Notes: generated by a model not told the origin, from the letters alone. DNA of 64,000 bases from Agapanthus africanus (GCA_030015575.1 CM057342.1:614511348-614575347); one strand, 5' to 3'. Positions 11,160 to 22,737 are shown, counted from the stretch's first letter. Numbers and translations: made by a program.

Positions 11160-11400
11160 TCACTTTTGTTTTGCATCGTGGTATTCATTTGGAATATCCT
11201 GCTCCTCAGTCGACGAGGCAAGGGCCGAGATCCCTTCACCGGGAGTGACCCCTTGGACAAAAGTTTGCATCAGGGCATTAACTTCACTATAGCCGATTAC
11301 TTTTGCTTTGCATCGTGGTATTCAGTTGGAATATCCTGCACCTCATTCTACGGGGAAAGAGCCGAGATCCCTTCACCGGGAGTGACCTCTTTAGTAAAGG
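11160..11400 (+). repeat. Two-copy direct repeat in leader of element 1
   Basis: The block CCCTTCACCGGGAGTGACC occurs at 11232 and 11369. Each is preceded by related sequence TTTTGYTTTGCATCGTGGTA and GGAATATCCTGC. The same pair occurs in element 2 (56080 and 56224). Confidence 0.8.
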
Positions 11401-12159
11401 TTTTCGTCACTATATTTTCTAAAAAGGCTATGCAATTCCTTCAACGATATCAAGTTCATTACGTTAAAGGTTTTTCTCCAAAAACCAGTCGTAGCCCTCC
11501 GTCATTTCAGATTAGTATTACTTAGTATTCGTGCTGCGTATGTCGTGCTTAGCCGAGGCGTAGTGTTCGGTAGCTATGTAGTGCTTTTCTGTTGCATGGA
11601 TATGAGATTGGTTAGGACAGTCGTGCGGTCATTTTGGCTCAGTCAAGGATTCGTGCGGGTGGGTCTAATGCAATCAAGATAATGACGGGTTGAACTTGAC
11701 TAGGATCCTTTGATATGTTGGCTCAGTCAAGGTCACTTGGGTCCTAGGGGTAAAAATCACATCGGGAGTTTCAAAAGAACTGAAACTTGCCAGGCATGCG
11801 CATACCTTCTGGAGTGTGGTGACTTGAGTGGATTCCGTCAAGTTATCATGCGATGATAGTTGGATCCCGATTCCCACTGATGAGTTAGTTTACTCCTCGG
11901 GTGACCCCGACTAATTCTTCTTTCAGGTTTGGAGGAGAATTTGAGGTACAGTGGGAGGTTTCCAGATTAGATAAAGTGATAACCATTCTGATCTAGGTTA
12001 GAGTGCACGCTGAGTGTTTCTTTTCTCTCTCTCTTTGGCAGCGACCATTGACCCGACCCTGGACTATGACTCAGTGACCAAGTTGACCGAACCTTCTTAA
12101 CACTGGCTTTTGGATTGTCAGAGTTGCAAACCTCATTGCCACTCCTACTTTTACCCTTT

Positions 12160-12860
12160 TCTCCAGGACACCCCGTATTACTACGAACGTCCACTTCCAT
12201 TGGACAAAACCATTGTATGGTTATATACGAACTCGAACGACTTCGAGGATGGTTTCTGGTTCTGGAGAAAACGAATAGGATTATTCAGTTGTCTTTTCTT
12301 TTCACCTTCTCTCATTGCGAGTACTCCTTGGTTTAGGAGATAGTACACCTATTACGCAAATTGGATAGTCTTCTTCCAAACCTTAGGCAGGTGCCGAACG
12401 GTGGGGAATGAAGAAAACCTATTAGCATAACGATGGTGTACAGAAGGTATTAAGTTAAGACAAAGCAAGGGATTAGTAAGAGGGCAAAGTAAATTGCGAC
12501 TGCTATTCACGACCGAACCAAGTATTTCTTCGCCAATCCTAAATCACCTTTATATTTCTCCAGGACACTCCGTATCACTACGAAGATCCCAAGTTTATTG
12601 GATAATCCATTGTATGGTTATATACGAACTCGAAAGGAACTTGTTCCAGTTCGGGGATGGATTCTGGTTCAGGAGAAATAGGAATAAGGTTTATTCGGTT
12701 GTCTTTTATCTTCACCTTCTCTCGCTTTGCGAGTGCTCCTAGGATTAGGACAGTACACCCATTATGCTTATTGGATAGTCTTCTTCCAAACCATAGGCTG
12801 GTGCCGAACGGTAGGGAAGGAAGAAAACCAATTGGCCTAAAGGGGTGTGCAGAAGGTAAT
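12160..12860 (+). repeat. About 400-bp tandem duplication in element 1
   Basis: CTCCAGGACAC opens both copies (12161, 12558). Both share GTATGGTTATATACGAACTC, GGATAGTCTTCTTCCAAACC and GTGCCGAACGGT (12391, 12801). The copies have drifted and carry many stops. I saw no equivalent in element 2. Confidence 0.75.
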
Positions 12861-12899
12861 GACTAAAGACATATAAAGGGATTTGGAGAGGTGGCAAAG

Positions 12900-15468
12900 A
12901 ATTATACGGTTATAGTTGTGAATCTGGATAATGGTAGAGGCATTGCTAGGAATACCAGGATACCCCATCGAAACATTTCAATGTTTCAGTTCAACTGTGT
13001 ACTGTTAAAAGAAAACTGATTTCCCGATTATACACTTGCTCCAGGGTAAGTATTTACCAGGTTGGATTCTCACATCTGTATGGTTTTACAGATGATGAGT
13101 GGGAGTAAGTTATTGGGAATTAGGTGACCATCCTCATTATATCGGGATTCGTTGTAATTGGTGATATTTGAGGAAGCCACCTGGGTTGTTTGCCGGTCGG
13201 CAAATATTTGGTTTTGAATATCCGCTGTTGTGCACCAATTTCAAATTGATATATCTGTATGTCTATTTTCATAGAGTGAGATATACCTTTTGATATTATG
13301 TCGATGACATTTACCTATATCAGTGGATGGTTAGGTAAGGGGCATTAAACGGCGGTGTAATTCTTCTTAACCATAAGTACAGTTTTCAACCTACGACACA
13401 CAGTGAAAGAGTTGTTAGACTCAGCGGACTTATACAGAGTATTGTATGTTGTCCAGTGTCCATTAGGACAGAGGGGTTGGTCCTCATACTATATTCTGTT
13501 TACTTTTAACTTCTCTAGTTCTTAGACATGTGTTTCGTAGAAATACAGGGTCTAAGTTTTGAGGAGTTATAGGTATTTGAATAGAGTAGAGAACCAGGTG
13601 TAGCAAGTATCGGGATTCTTCAAGGTGATCGAAGATGTAGATACTTGTGTATGGTATTCAGTTGATAGTAATGATAAAGAGAAATTGCTTCTTTTTCAGG
13701 TTACTCATAATTGGAAGCATTCCTAAGTTGAGTAACGCTGATCGACCTCTCTCCATTTAGTTGACATGCACTGGAGATAGCTGCATGATTTGAATCTGGT
13801 TCAATTAAATCAGTGCCTCTGGTTCTATATTGGATATAGAACAGTTCATATCTTAACGATGTTAAGGTACGGGGAGTTGTCCGGCTTATGATTAAAACCA
13901 GACACTGGACAGCTCAAGGCACGTTTCTGTAATGGCTGTTTGTGGGTTGACCCAGGCTATGACAAGGGTTGACTTTCTACCATCTGGAAGATCAATAGTG
14001 ATATTGTTCTTAACTCGCCACATTTTAAAAAGAAATGGTTTTTTTTCAGAAAACAGTAGTGGGAGTATGGTAGAACTGGAAGCGATTCCAGAACCGCAAA
14101 CGATTACTGAAGATTTGATAAGGAACCTAAAGATTCAATCTGATTTGACATTCCATTGGCCACTCCGCAGATAAGGTGGGTAACTTCAGGCACCCGAGAG
14201 GTACTCCGGTAGCCTCAAGGACGGTGACAGGGAAGTTCTTGTTTACCCACAATTGCCATTGCTGTTGTTCCAGGCTGCGAGACCCGGCGGGAGGATGAGT
14301 ATAGCGTCGTTCTAAACTAGCTTTAGAAGTGCACGTCTATATGACTCTGCCAGAGAGTTGTCGTAGTCAGTGGGAGCAGCGGAAGCATTGGTGGACATCA
14401 GGCTTATGTCTATTTATAAGACTAAAGCAGATATTGCGGAGATAGATCATCTATTTCTGATGTGACAGTCATAGGTTTGACGTCATCAGAATAGGGGATG
14501 GATCTGTTAAGAAGGTATTAGGGTGTGATGTCCTGGTTTTGGATGACATACACAGAGTAGGAAAGGAATCTCCTATACTACGATCGGTTATACTTTGGTT
14601 GTCACACAGTGGTTTCTCCACACAGGACTTGGATATTATATCAGACATTCTGGTTACTAGATCTATGGTTTTAGATCTAGATTTGGGTGGTTTCCTAATC
14701 TGGGTACCTTGACAGCATTCTATGAGTATTTAGAATGGACGACTCCTGGCACGGTAGTACACCTGCAGGTTATGGAGTCACCCTCTTTAAAGGTGTCTTA
14801 TAGACTAAAGTGGAGAGGGATACGCATGATTGACAGATCACTTGCTTAGGCAATTGAGTCAATCATGAGAAGTCAAGTACCACACCAGATGTTGTTCTTG
14901 CAGTAGATGCGATAAGTTGATATTAATCCAATCCTGAAGAAACAGTCGGAAGCAGTTCTAGAACATAAGTTGATGTTCTAGGGATATGATAGCAGCTTTC
15001 TCTTTCGGGAGACAGTTATCATTCCAGGCTTCCAAGGTGACATGGACGACAAGGAGGTTGTCAGAGTTATAGTTTCTCCTTCTGACGAGGGGCAGTATTT
15101 TGGACAGGTGGTCCAAGGCAATACTGAGGGAGGCATGGCGCTGGATACTGATTAAGTTCAGTTATCAATACAGTCTAAGAAGTTTGGATTTGGAGTTCAT
15201 TTATAAGATAGGTCCCATCAGATATCCAGACATAATCTAAGACAGGTATTGCTCATTTCGGGAGATGGCTTTCTCTGCGAACTTGAGATATAGAGAGACA
15301 TAGAAAGAAACTTCACAGCGGATCCACTCACTGAGGCTATTCCTCGAACGCAATAGTTTCACAAACGAGCTTTGTGAGACTGACTAGTAGAGGAGTTGGG
15401 TGTTCGGTATCACACGGGCTGTGAGTATGCGACATCGCAATAATTAGCCTTGAGTGCAAGTGGGAGAT
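12900..15468 (+). pseudogene. Degenerate pol of element 1
   Basis: Only islands can be matched to element 2. GGTAGAACTGGAAG near 14069 corresponds to the integrase-RT linker, 14341-14385 matches the RT stretch coding YMTQPEGFVDSGSSGK, and GCGGATCCACTCACTGAGGC at 15318 is the RNase H end (ADPLTKAIP). Between them stops occur in all frames and the spacing is altered. No catalytic motif can be read. The youth of the flanking LTRs shows that this decay was already present in the copied RNA. Confidence 0.75.
15455..15468 (+). promoter_or_regulatory. Polypurine tract of element 1
   Basis: GTGCAAGTGGGAGATT ends directly at the 3' LTR. Element 2 has GTGCAAATGGGAGATT at the same place. Confidence 0.75.
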
Positions 15469-17676
15469 TGTTGGAGATAGTGCCCTCAGAGTCAATTATT
15501 GGATCACATGCACGTGATTACAATGATTGAGGGAGGACCTATCCCAGGAGGACAGTCTTACTCGAGATGATAGTATGCTATCTGGTTTACCTTTATCATC
15601 GTGTACTGCTTCAGGTGACCTTACAGGTCGCTATTACACGCTGATAGAGCCCCTAGGATTCTTGCTTGACTGCCAGCAGTATGAGGGCGATCATATACAT
15701 GAGAGCTGGTGGTCTATAAGTACATCCTTAAAAGGTCCCTAGTCGTGGGAGTTTCGAGACAGGGCATCGATTCTCCAGAGTAGACTAGTGTATACAGTCG
15801 AGACCCCGACGAGGGGCGGTGGCCGGTCTCACAAGCCACTGGTGTCAGTTGGTTCACCTAAGATGTATACAGGTGCTCATTGGGTTATGAGTACACCGGA
15901 CAGGACTCGCCGGGAACCTGCTAGTTGGGATTATACCATACGTCAGATAGCAGTTCCCAGGTGATATGTGTACAGGTTAGTTCATCGACCTGAGATCGTC
16001 ATTTGTCTCGTGTGAGTTTCCACTGTGCTTTGATTACTACCCTACCACGGCTCAAAGGAGTCGTGCAAACAGGTTTTAGTTGGGTACAGTCCCGAGCCAC
16101 ATGGAGGCAGTGAGCGGATCTGCAGGGGTTCGTCTCTCCCGGTATTGGGGGTGAGGTCGCGCTGTGTCTAGGAGAGCCATTACACAAAGCCCTCGGCCGA
16201 GGCAGGAGATTTACTGGTAGGTATTCCAGTAGTATCTCAGGGTGTTCTGGGCTTCACTCCGACACGACTTGTACCGCCTTTGGGGGTCTGACTTTTACCA
16301 ACCCCCTAGGCCCGCCATGCGATGCTCATAGACGAACGGACCGGACTGTACGGATATTGTCACTGACAGGCTCAGTAGGGTGTCAGGATGAGTTCGCTCA
16401 TCGACGTCCCTTTTAGTCAATAGCTGGTGGCCCGTCACGTATTGGCTTATACCTCTGACGTGCTGGTGGTTAAATCCACAACCATAGTATTGACGAGTCT
16501 TTTGAGTCCACCATACTTTCAGTTACTCAAGTTTTCGGGCGAAACGCTGTAGAGGCCGTATGGAGATATGGCAGGGTCCGATCAGATACGTGCGGTATTG
16601 CACGGATCAGGATCGGACGGTTTGTACGAGTGGCCGTATGGATATATGGCAAGGTTCGATCAGATACGTGCGGTATTGCACGGATCAGGATCGAACGGAT
16701 ATTACTAGCCGGCTTTGGTTTAAGCCGGATCCTAGTTTAGTACAGTGTAGATTTTGTCTCATTGCATTTGTATCCGGTCGGAATACAGATGCGGGTGTGT
16801 ATGCACAGTTTCGGGGTTTTCCTGTAATTTATTACGGGACCAGTTTTCTGGAGTTGCCAGTTTGCATTCCGTCCCGGCCGGTTTTCCTTTGTTCTTTCCC
16901 GGCCGGACTTTTCCGATGGAGGGTGTTATTTGCAAGTTTGCAAATAACATTTTGTGGAGGGGTTTCTTGCATATGGATTGATTATGATAGCATCTTTAGA
17001 TACCATTCTTTTCCATCATCATTTCTTGCTTTATTAAGATTAGAAATGAAATGAAAGATGATATGACTTTGTTATCATGATGTTTGGATATGGTCACCAT
17101 TCTCTTTATCCTACACTCACCTCCCTCTTGTTTTTGTTTTCATTCCCTCCACCATTTCCAAGCAAGCTTGGCCGGCCACTTTAGTTTGAGGATGAGAGAA
17201 ATTTCCATTTTTGGTGTGACACAAATTTCTTCATCTCATTCTTCTAGTTTTGGAAAAATGAAAGCACCATTTTTCCTTAACCTTATTCCTCCATCAAGGC
17301 AACTACAAACCCCAAATGAGACAAGCATCATCTACACTACATTCTACAGCAAACCTTGGGCATGTCGACTAGCCAGCTTCGTGCCCGAGTTGCCTCGGTA
17401 TTGAGGTGGGAGCCCGTAAAAGATGCAGACGATGTGGTGCCCTTCTGGCAAGGAGGCGACAACCGGAGTTTCCGCGGGAGATCGGGATGACGACGAGAAG
17501 ACCGGAGGACTCGGATCACTTGGTATACTTCTCTTCCCATCTCTTGTTAGCTAGTATCGGTTAATGGTTACGATCCGGGTGTATTGTCCGCGGTAGCGCC
17601 CGTTTGAAAGTTAAGAAAATTTTGATTCCGCATTTTGGCCTCGGATAGACGGCCGGGGCGCTGCCGTGGCGTAACA
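15469..17676 (+). repeat. 3' LTR of Angela-like element 1
   Basis: It has the same 2,208-bp length as the 5' LTR, with about 22 substitutions by eye and no obvious indels. It ends GGCGTAACA and is followed by the duplication GCCGC (17677-17681). Confidence 0.9.
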
Positions 17677-18430
17677 GCCGCAACGCCGAGGAACACAAAG
17701 CCCTCACAGAGGCAGTCGAGCCCGAGGTTCCCTCGCTCGGCTATCCCCAACGGGCAGCTTCCCTGCCACAACGCTGGAGATCAAAAAGCCCTCCCAGAGG
17801 CAGTCGAGCCCGAGCTTCCCTCGCTCGGCTATCCCCAGCGGGCAGCTTCCCTGCTACAACGCTGGGGATCAAAAAGCCCTCCCAGAGGCAGTCGAGCCCG
17901 AGGTTCCCTCGCTCGGCTATCCCCAGCGGGCAGCTTCCCTGCCACAACACCGGGGATAAAAAAAGCCCTCCAAGAGGCAGTCGAGGCCCGAGGTTCCCTC
18001 ACTCGGCTATCCTTCAGGACAAAAGCCCTCGCCAAGAGGCACCAGGCAGTAAGCCTACTCGGCCAAGGGTCCTTGGTAGGCTTCTTACAGCCTTATAGCT
18101 TTTTCTCGCGCCAGGGACCAAAGTCCTCCCAGAGGCAGCCGGGTCCTTGCCCGGCTATCCCCGGCTGGTAGCTTCCTACCACAACCGACAGGGATCAAAG
18201 TCCTCGCCATGAGGCACTGGGCGGTAACCCTGCTTGGTCCCCGTCCTGAAGGATCAGAAAGCCCTCCTAGAGGCAGTCGAGCCCGAGGATCTCTCGCTCG
18301 GCTATCCCTGGAGGGTAGCTTCCCTACCGCAACGCCATGGATCAGAAAGTCCTCCCGAGGATCCCTCGCTCGGCTGTCCCTGGCAGGTAGCATCCCTACC
18401 GCAGCGCCAGGGATCGGAAAGCCCTCGCCA
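17677..18430 (+). repeat. 88-bp tandem array, family I (right of nested element)
   Basis: GGCAGTCGAGCCC recurs at 17711, 17799 and 17886, then with a variant at 17976 and looser copies at about 18127 and 18265. Units share CTCGCTCGGCTATCC and GGGCAGCTTCCCTGCC. The right part is less regular, with truncated and mixed units. The long frame 18209-18934 and the minus frames are products of periodic GC-rich sequence. Confidence 0.85.
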
Positions 18431-18846
18431 AGAGGCACCGAGCAGCTACCCTGCTCGGCCATCCTTCGTAGGCCTCTCACGGCCCCTCCAGCGTCAAGGA
18501 TCAAAGCCCTCGCCAAGAGGCACCGAGCAGCTACCCTGATTGGCCATTCTTCGCAGGCCTCTTACGGCCCCTCCAGCGTTAAGGATCAAAGCCCTCGTCG
18601 AGAGGCACCGAGCAGCTACCCTGCTTGGCCATCCTTCGCAGGCCTCTCACGGCCCCTCCAACGTCAAGGATCAAAAGCCCTCGCCGAGGGGCACCGAGCA
18701 GCTACCCTGCTCGGCCATCCTTCGCAGGCCTCTCGCGGCCCTTCCAGCATCAAGGATCAAAGCCCTCGCCGAGAGGCACCGAGCAGCTACCCTACTCGGT
18801 GCATCCCCAACGGGTATCCTCCTGTCGATCAGACGCCGAGGATCTC
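18421..18846 (+). repeat. 85-bp tandem array, family II
   Basis: GCCCTCGCCAAGAGGCACCG recurs at 18421, 18506, 18591, 18677 and 18762, a period of 85-86 bp. Units contain GAGCAGCTACCCTG, CGGCCATCCTTCGCAGGCC and GGCCCCTCCAGCGT. The layout (GCTCGG..ATCC core) is similar to families I and III, suggesting one ancestral unit. Confidence 0.88.
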
Positions 18847-19340
18847 AAGCCCGCACCACGAGGCCGCCGAGTTCCTTCCTGCTCGGCGCATCCCTAGCGT
18901 TCATCCTCCTGCCCATCAGACGCTGATGGTCTGAAGCCTTCACCACGAGGCCGCCGAGTTCCTTCCTGCTCGGCACATCCCCAGCGGGCATCCTCCTGCC
19001 CATCAGACGCTGATGGTCTGAAGCCCTCACCGCGAGGCTGTTAAATTCCTTCCTGCTCGGCGCATCCCCAGTGGGCACCCTCCTGCCCAGCAGACGCTGA
19101 TGGTCTGAAGCCCTCATTGTGAGGCTGCCGAGCTCCTTCCTGCTCGGTGCATCCCCAGCGGGCATCCTTCTGCGCATCAGATGTTAAGGATCTCAAGCCC
19201 TCATCGTGAGGCCGCCGAATTCCTTCCTGCTCAGCGCATCCTAGCGGGCATCTTCCTGTCCATCAGACGCTGAGGATCTGAAGCCCTCTTCGCGAGGCCG
19301 CCGAGCCCCTTTCTGCTCGGCGCATCCCGGCGGATAACTT
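18847..19340 (+). repeat. 87-bp tandem array, family III
   Basis: AAGCCCTCACC-type starts occur at 18847, 18934, 19021, 19108, 19195 and 19281, mostly 87 bp apart. Units contain GAGGCCGCCGAG, TTCCTTCCTGCTCGG, CATCCCCAGCGGGCATCC and CAGACGCTGATGGTCTG. Because 87 is a multiple of three, a 29-residue repeat stays open on the minus strand (18845-19177). Degenerate copies run to about 19540. Confidence 0.88.
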
Positions 19341-19540
19341 CCTACCCAACAAAGACAAGGATAAAAGTCCTTCCAGACTCGACTATCCCTGGCCAGTAGG
19401 TTCCCTACTCGCAAGCCAGGGGTCAAGGCCCTCGCCAAGATCAACCGAGCAGCTTCTCTATTCGGTCATCCCCAGCAGGCATCTTCCTGCCCAACAGATG
19501 CTGCGGGTTTGTAGCCTTCATAACGAGGCCACTGAGCCCA

Positions 19541-19984
19541 TCACATGCAGCGGATCCGAAGCCCCAACAAGAGACACCAGGTCTATCCAAGTCTAAATAA
19601 TCCCCCCTCGACTCCGGGGCCATGGAAATGCCTCCTTCTCAGCAGCACTTGGCACACTCGGCAAGTGATCGAAATCAACTCGACGACCGGTCGCCCTACA
19701 TGTCACGCCCACACTGGGCTACGCCCTATCAGTCCACAGGTCTGCACACGTCGCGTCGGCCGACCGACGCTCGACATGTGGACCGTCACTTCAGTGGCAG
19801 GACGCATGAACCGGCACACCTTCCCTAAACGCAGAGATCTCGTCCCGATAAATTGGAAGAAAAGACAGCTGACAGCCTGGGGACGCGTCCCGACGAAACC
19901 TTAGGAGGGAGCTTATCCCAGATGGCCCCGCAGTGCACTCTTGACCCGACTCGCTAGCTGGTCGGGACAAGAGTGGGGGGCTAA
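19541..19984 (+). other. 3' untranslated tail of element A with polypurine tract
   Basis: Non-repetitive sequence between the tandem arrays and the 3' LTR. It ends in AAGAGTGGGGGGCTAA (19969-19984), a purine-rich tract suited to prime plus-strand synthesis. No coding domain is recognised. Confidence 0.65.
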
Positions 19985-20732
19985 TGATGATGCTCGATAT
20001 TGGCAATCCCCAAGATCGTGACACGTGGCAGGTGACGTGCCTCAAGACCCAGAAGAAAGGGCCCATAGAGGCCGACTAGGCCACCCTTGTACCCAACCTG
20101 CAAGCACAAGCTGGCCCTCATCGGGCCCCCTGCAAATTAGCCTCCTCGGCCCTTCAGCTCGTCTCGAGCTGCCACAGGACCAAGACTCCTTGGCCCTCTC
20201 GGCCCTCTTGGTCGCCTCCGAGCTCCCCAGCCGAGGCCGTATTCCTCGGTCCCTCTGACCGACCAACTCCACCACTCACAGGCGTAACAGCTGCTCCGCA
20301 AATCTCGCCACGCGCAGATTCTCCGCCAGCAACGTCCCACGTTCCACGCCATCACGATCCCCATCAATGAGCAATCCGCTCTTTACGCGGACGTGACGTC
20401 GGGAGCGTAACTGCCGGCGAGATTCTCGCGCCTGCTGCTGCGTGATCCACCGCTATATAAACCCCCATCATAGAGGGGTCAAGTAAGCCATTTTTTATTC
20501 CACTTAGCTGTTACTCTGCTCGGATCTAATACTAACTTGATCGTCGGAGGGTCCTCGGTGGTACCAAACCACCTCGGGACTTCTTTGCAGGTACTCGGCA
20601 ACGACTCCCCCATCTCATCTCTTCCTCCAAAAACCCATTGAGACCCGTACGCGAAGGAAGATAATCAACCAAGTCCACCAGGAGATCGACGGAAGACAAC
20701 ATCTGGCGGAGACCCGAAAAGGACCTCCATCA
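19985..20732 (+). repeat. 3' LTR of element A
   Basis: It begins TGATGATGCTCG and ends CCTCCATCA, 748 bp. The TATA box TATATAA is at 20454-20460. It is followed by the duplication ACACG (20733-20737). Confidence 0.88.
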
Positions 20733-20737
20733 ACACG

Positions 20738-20824
20738 CTTCAGGAGCCTGACTCCATGACCAATCGCAGCCATCCATCGCAGCCATCAGCAGATCAACGG
20801 AGGGCAACATCTACGCCTCCATCG
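20738..20824 (+). mobile_element. Tat-type solo LTR, right part
   Basis: Continuation of 5503-6163. It reads on through CGACGGA-type and ACAACATCT-like sequence found at the end of related LTRs and stops at CCTCCATCG. The duplication CAATC (20825-20829) follows. The final base G in place of A looks like a point change in the terminal CA. Confidence 0.8.
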
Positions 20825-20829
20825 CAATC

Positions 20830-21485
20830 AATCTTTTTTGACTAAAATAAATTCGCAGTATTTTCATATCAATTGATGTTAGCAATAAAATATTGTGAGG
20901 ATTTTCATATCAGGATATTTTGGCAAAATACTATTTAGCAACAAGATTCTAAGCAGACAACCGTGGCAAAATTTTCATTTGTTAACAATCAGACAACCAT
21001 GACAGTATTTTCAATTATGATATTTTTAATAGATTCTTTCTTTGTAATTAAATCATGATTTGAGTAAAAGATTGTGTAATTTAGTTTGTATTTAAATATA
21101 ATCAATGAGAAGAAAAACTTCTAGCATGTTCTACAAATTTCTCCATCCTAAATTAATCTTTTGATATTAAATTTTATATATAGCAAAGTATCTACAATTA
21201 TAACCAAAACAGGGAGCAGATATATGACACTCTTACAATAAACTGAAATAAAATATTCTGAAAACTAAAAAGTCCTTAAATCTAAGATGATCTACATCAT
21301 CGAATTTTTGCACGTGCCATTCACATGGTGTGTATCAACATCATAGACAAAAGAATTGAAAAGATTCATGTGAAGACTTTTAATTAAGATAATAGATATT
21401 TAGAAATTTTTAGTTAAGGTAGTGCATGTATCAATATTAAACATTTATTTTAATACACATCCAAGCATCACGCATTCCAAAATAC
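20830..21485. other. AT-rich sequence, no gene seen
   Basis: Base composition resembles 1-5502. No coding frame or repeat end is seen. Confidence 0.55.
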
Positions 21486-21489
21486 TAAC

Positions 21490-21740
21490 GGGTTGTTTGG
21501 TTGGTTGTAGTTGGAGCTTCATGCATTTCCAATTAAACTAAAATATAAAATGGGATGTTTAGCTGTGAACAGCAACCGCTTAATATATAGTTGGAACAAC
21601 ACCTATTGTTAAAATCATGTAGTACTTTAAAATCATGTAGTTACAAGTACGGGAGAGCTTTTGCAACTAAATGAGTTGAAACACAAAATACAATAGAAAA
21701 GATACTTATTGTGTTGCAACAACATCCAAACACACAATGT
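21490..21740. mobile_element. Possible hAT-like MITE
   Basis: GGGTTGTTTGGTTGGTTG at the left and the reverse complement of the right end (GTGTGTTTGGATGTTGTTGC) form a loose inverted pair of the TGTTTGG type common in plant hAT-derived MITEs. The exact ends and an 8-bp duplication could not be fixed, so this is tentative. Confidence 0.35.
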
Positions 21741-21775
21741 TTTGTAAAATATTTAATTGGAACTATATTTTAACC

Positions 21776-21905
21776 AAGGTTTTAAATATCGGATATCGGC
21801 GAATAACGGAATCGTATCGGCTGGCTATCTCATATGTCATATACGACCGATATATCGGCTGATATCGCCATATCGACGAAATTTTATCGGCTTTATCGTA
21901 TCATG
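21776..21905. repeat. TATCGG-rich degenerate repeat
   Basis: The hexamer TATCGG and close variants (ATATCGG, TATCGGC, TATCGCC) occur at least ten times in 130 bp, giving palindromic GATATC and CGATATATCG blocks. No function is assigned. Confidence 0.55.
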
Positions 21906-21913
21906 AGGGGTAC

Positions 21914-22735
21914 AGATGATACTCATAAGTGGAAATTCCCCAGACCATGACACGTGGTAGATGACGTGTCCCGGGGCTTGCGAGATAAGAGCAAACACTA
22001 TACTTTGAAGTCATTCCCCGGGCCCTGTCCCGAGGAGTGAACCGACCTTCGATGGCCTCCCAGGATACTCCTATGTTCGCCATATAACTAACCATCAGCT
22101 CGCCTCCGAGCCCTCCTACACGCTGAGCTTCCTTAGCTTCCCAGCTCGCCCCTGAGCTATCACAGAACCAAGTTTCCTCGGCCCCCCACTCGTCTCCGAG
22201 CATCCCGCCGAGCTAAGCCTCCCCGGTTCTATCGAGCAACCAAGAATGCGGAGCCCAAGCGCCTCCGCCACGGCTCCGCGTATCTCGCCAGAAGCGAGAT
22301 ATCCGCCACCCAGTGATCCCGCGTTCCACACCGTCATATCCCCCATTAACGAGCGTATTTCGTCATTAATGGGGAGATCCCGTCATTCATGTAGGCGTAA
22401 CGCCAAGGGCGTAATAGACGGCGGAGATCTTGAGCCCGCTCACTCCATGCGACCACTATAAAAACCCCTCTTTTTGACGACTCAAGTAAGACAATTTTAA
22501 TCCAATAAGCCGCTACTTTGCTCAAATTCCTTGACTAACTTAATCGTTGGAGGGTCCACGGTGGTACAACCACCCCGGAACTTCTTTTGCAGATAGCTCG
22601 GCTACACCTCAAAAACAAGCCCATTGAGATCCACATGCTCAAGGAGACAACCTCTAGATCCAATCTCAACCCTTCATCAACGCTCGCGACAGATCGACGG
22701 AGGACAACATCTGAAGGAGATCCCAACCTCCATCA
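21914..22735 (+). repeat. 5' LTR of element B
   Basis: The start AGATGATACTC aligns to TGATGATGCTC of the 748-bp LTRs, with the terminal T changed. The LTR ends CCTCCATCA. The TATA box TATAAAAA is at 22457-22464, in the same position relative to GGAGGGTCC and the LTR end. It is about 822 bp and clearly diverged from the LTRs of A. Confidence 0.75.
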
Positions 22736-22737
22736 GT

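Larger units (their letters stand above)
9991..12900 (+). other. Long leader region of element 1, no gag
   Basis: No gag, zinc knuckle or long frame is visible. Blocks are homologous to the leader of element 2: CACTAGGAT, CCGGGTTCTAG, CCGTTAGTTA, CTAACCTAACGG, GCGGATGGCATA and CCGTCATTTCAGAT appear in the same order at 10478-11520 and 55460-56370. The region therefore belongs to the family rather than being random filler. A pyrimidine tract ending TTGGCAG (12017-12041) resembles a 3' splice site and is matched in element 2. Confidence 0.6.
7529..17676 (+). mobile_element. Angela/BARE-like Ty1 element 1 with degenerate pol
   Basis: Two 2,208-bp LTRs (7529-9736, 15469-17676) are flanked by the perfect duplication GCCGC (7524-7528, 17677-17681). 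A tRNA-Met primer-binding site and a polypurine tract are in place. I counted about 22 differences between the LTRs (about 1 percent), so the insertion is recent. The interior has no gag. Pol survives only as scattered nucleotide similarity to element 2, with stops in every frame. It was therefore copied by proteins supplied by another element. Confidence 0.9.
6164..20732 (+). mobile_element. Tat/Retand-type non-autonomous Ty3 element A, carrying nested element 1
   Basis: Two 748-bp LTRs (6164-6911, 19985-20732) are flanked by the perfect duplication ACACG (6159-6163, 20733-20737). The primer-binding motif and polypurine tract are in place. The native content is a short gag 5' remnant, then 85-88 bp tandem repeats, then a 3' untranslated tail. 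No protease, RT, RNase H or integrase is present. Tat-lineage elements are known for tandem repeats in a hypervariable 3' untranslated region, and here that region is nearly the whole element. It must have been moved in trans. The LTRs differ by roughly 4-5 percent. Confidence 0.88.

Noticed and set aside
18209..18934. A 241-codon plus-strand frame, with several overlapping frames on both strands
   Set aside because: It lies wholly in the 85-88 bp tandem arrays of element A. Frames are open on both strands because the sequence is GC-rich and periodic, and the protein is only a repeat of the DNA unit.
18845..19177. A minus-strand protein with 29-residue repeats
   Set aside because: The 87-bp DNA repeat length is a multiple of three, so any frame free of stops in one unit stays open. 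There is no start context or domain to support a gene.
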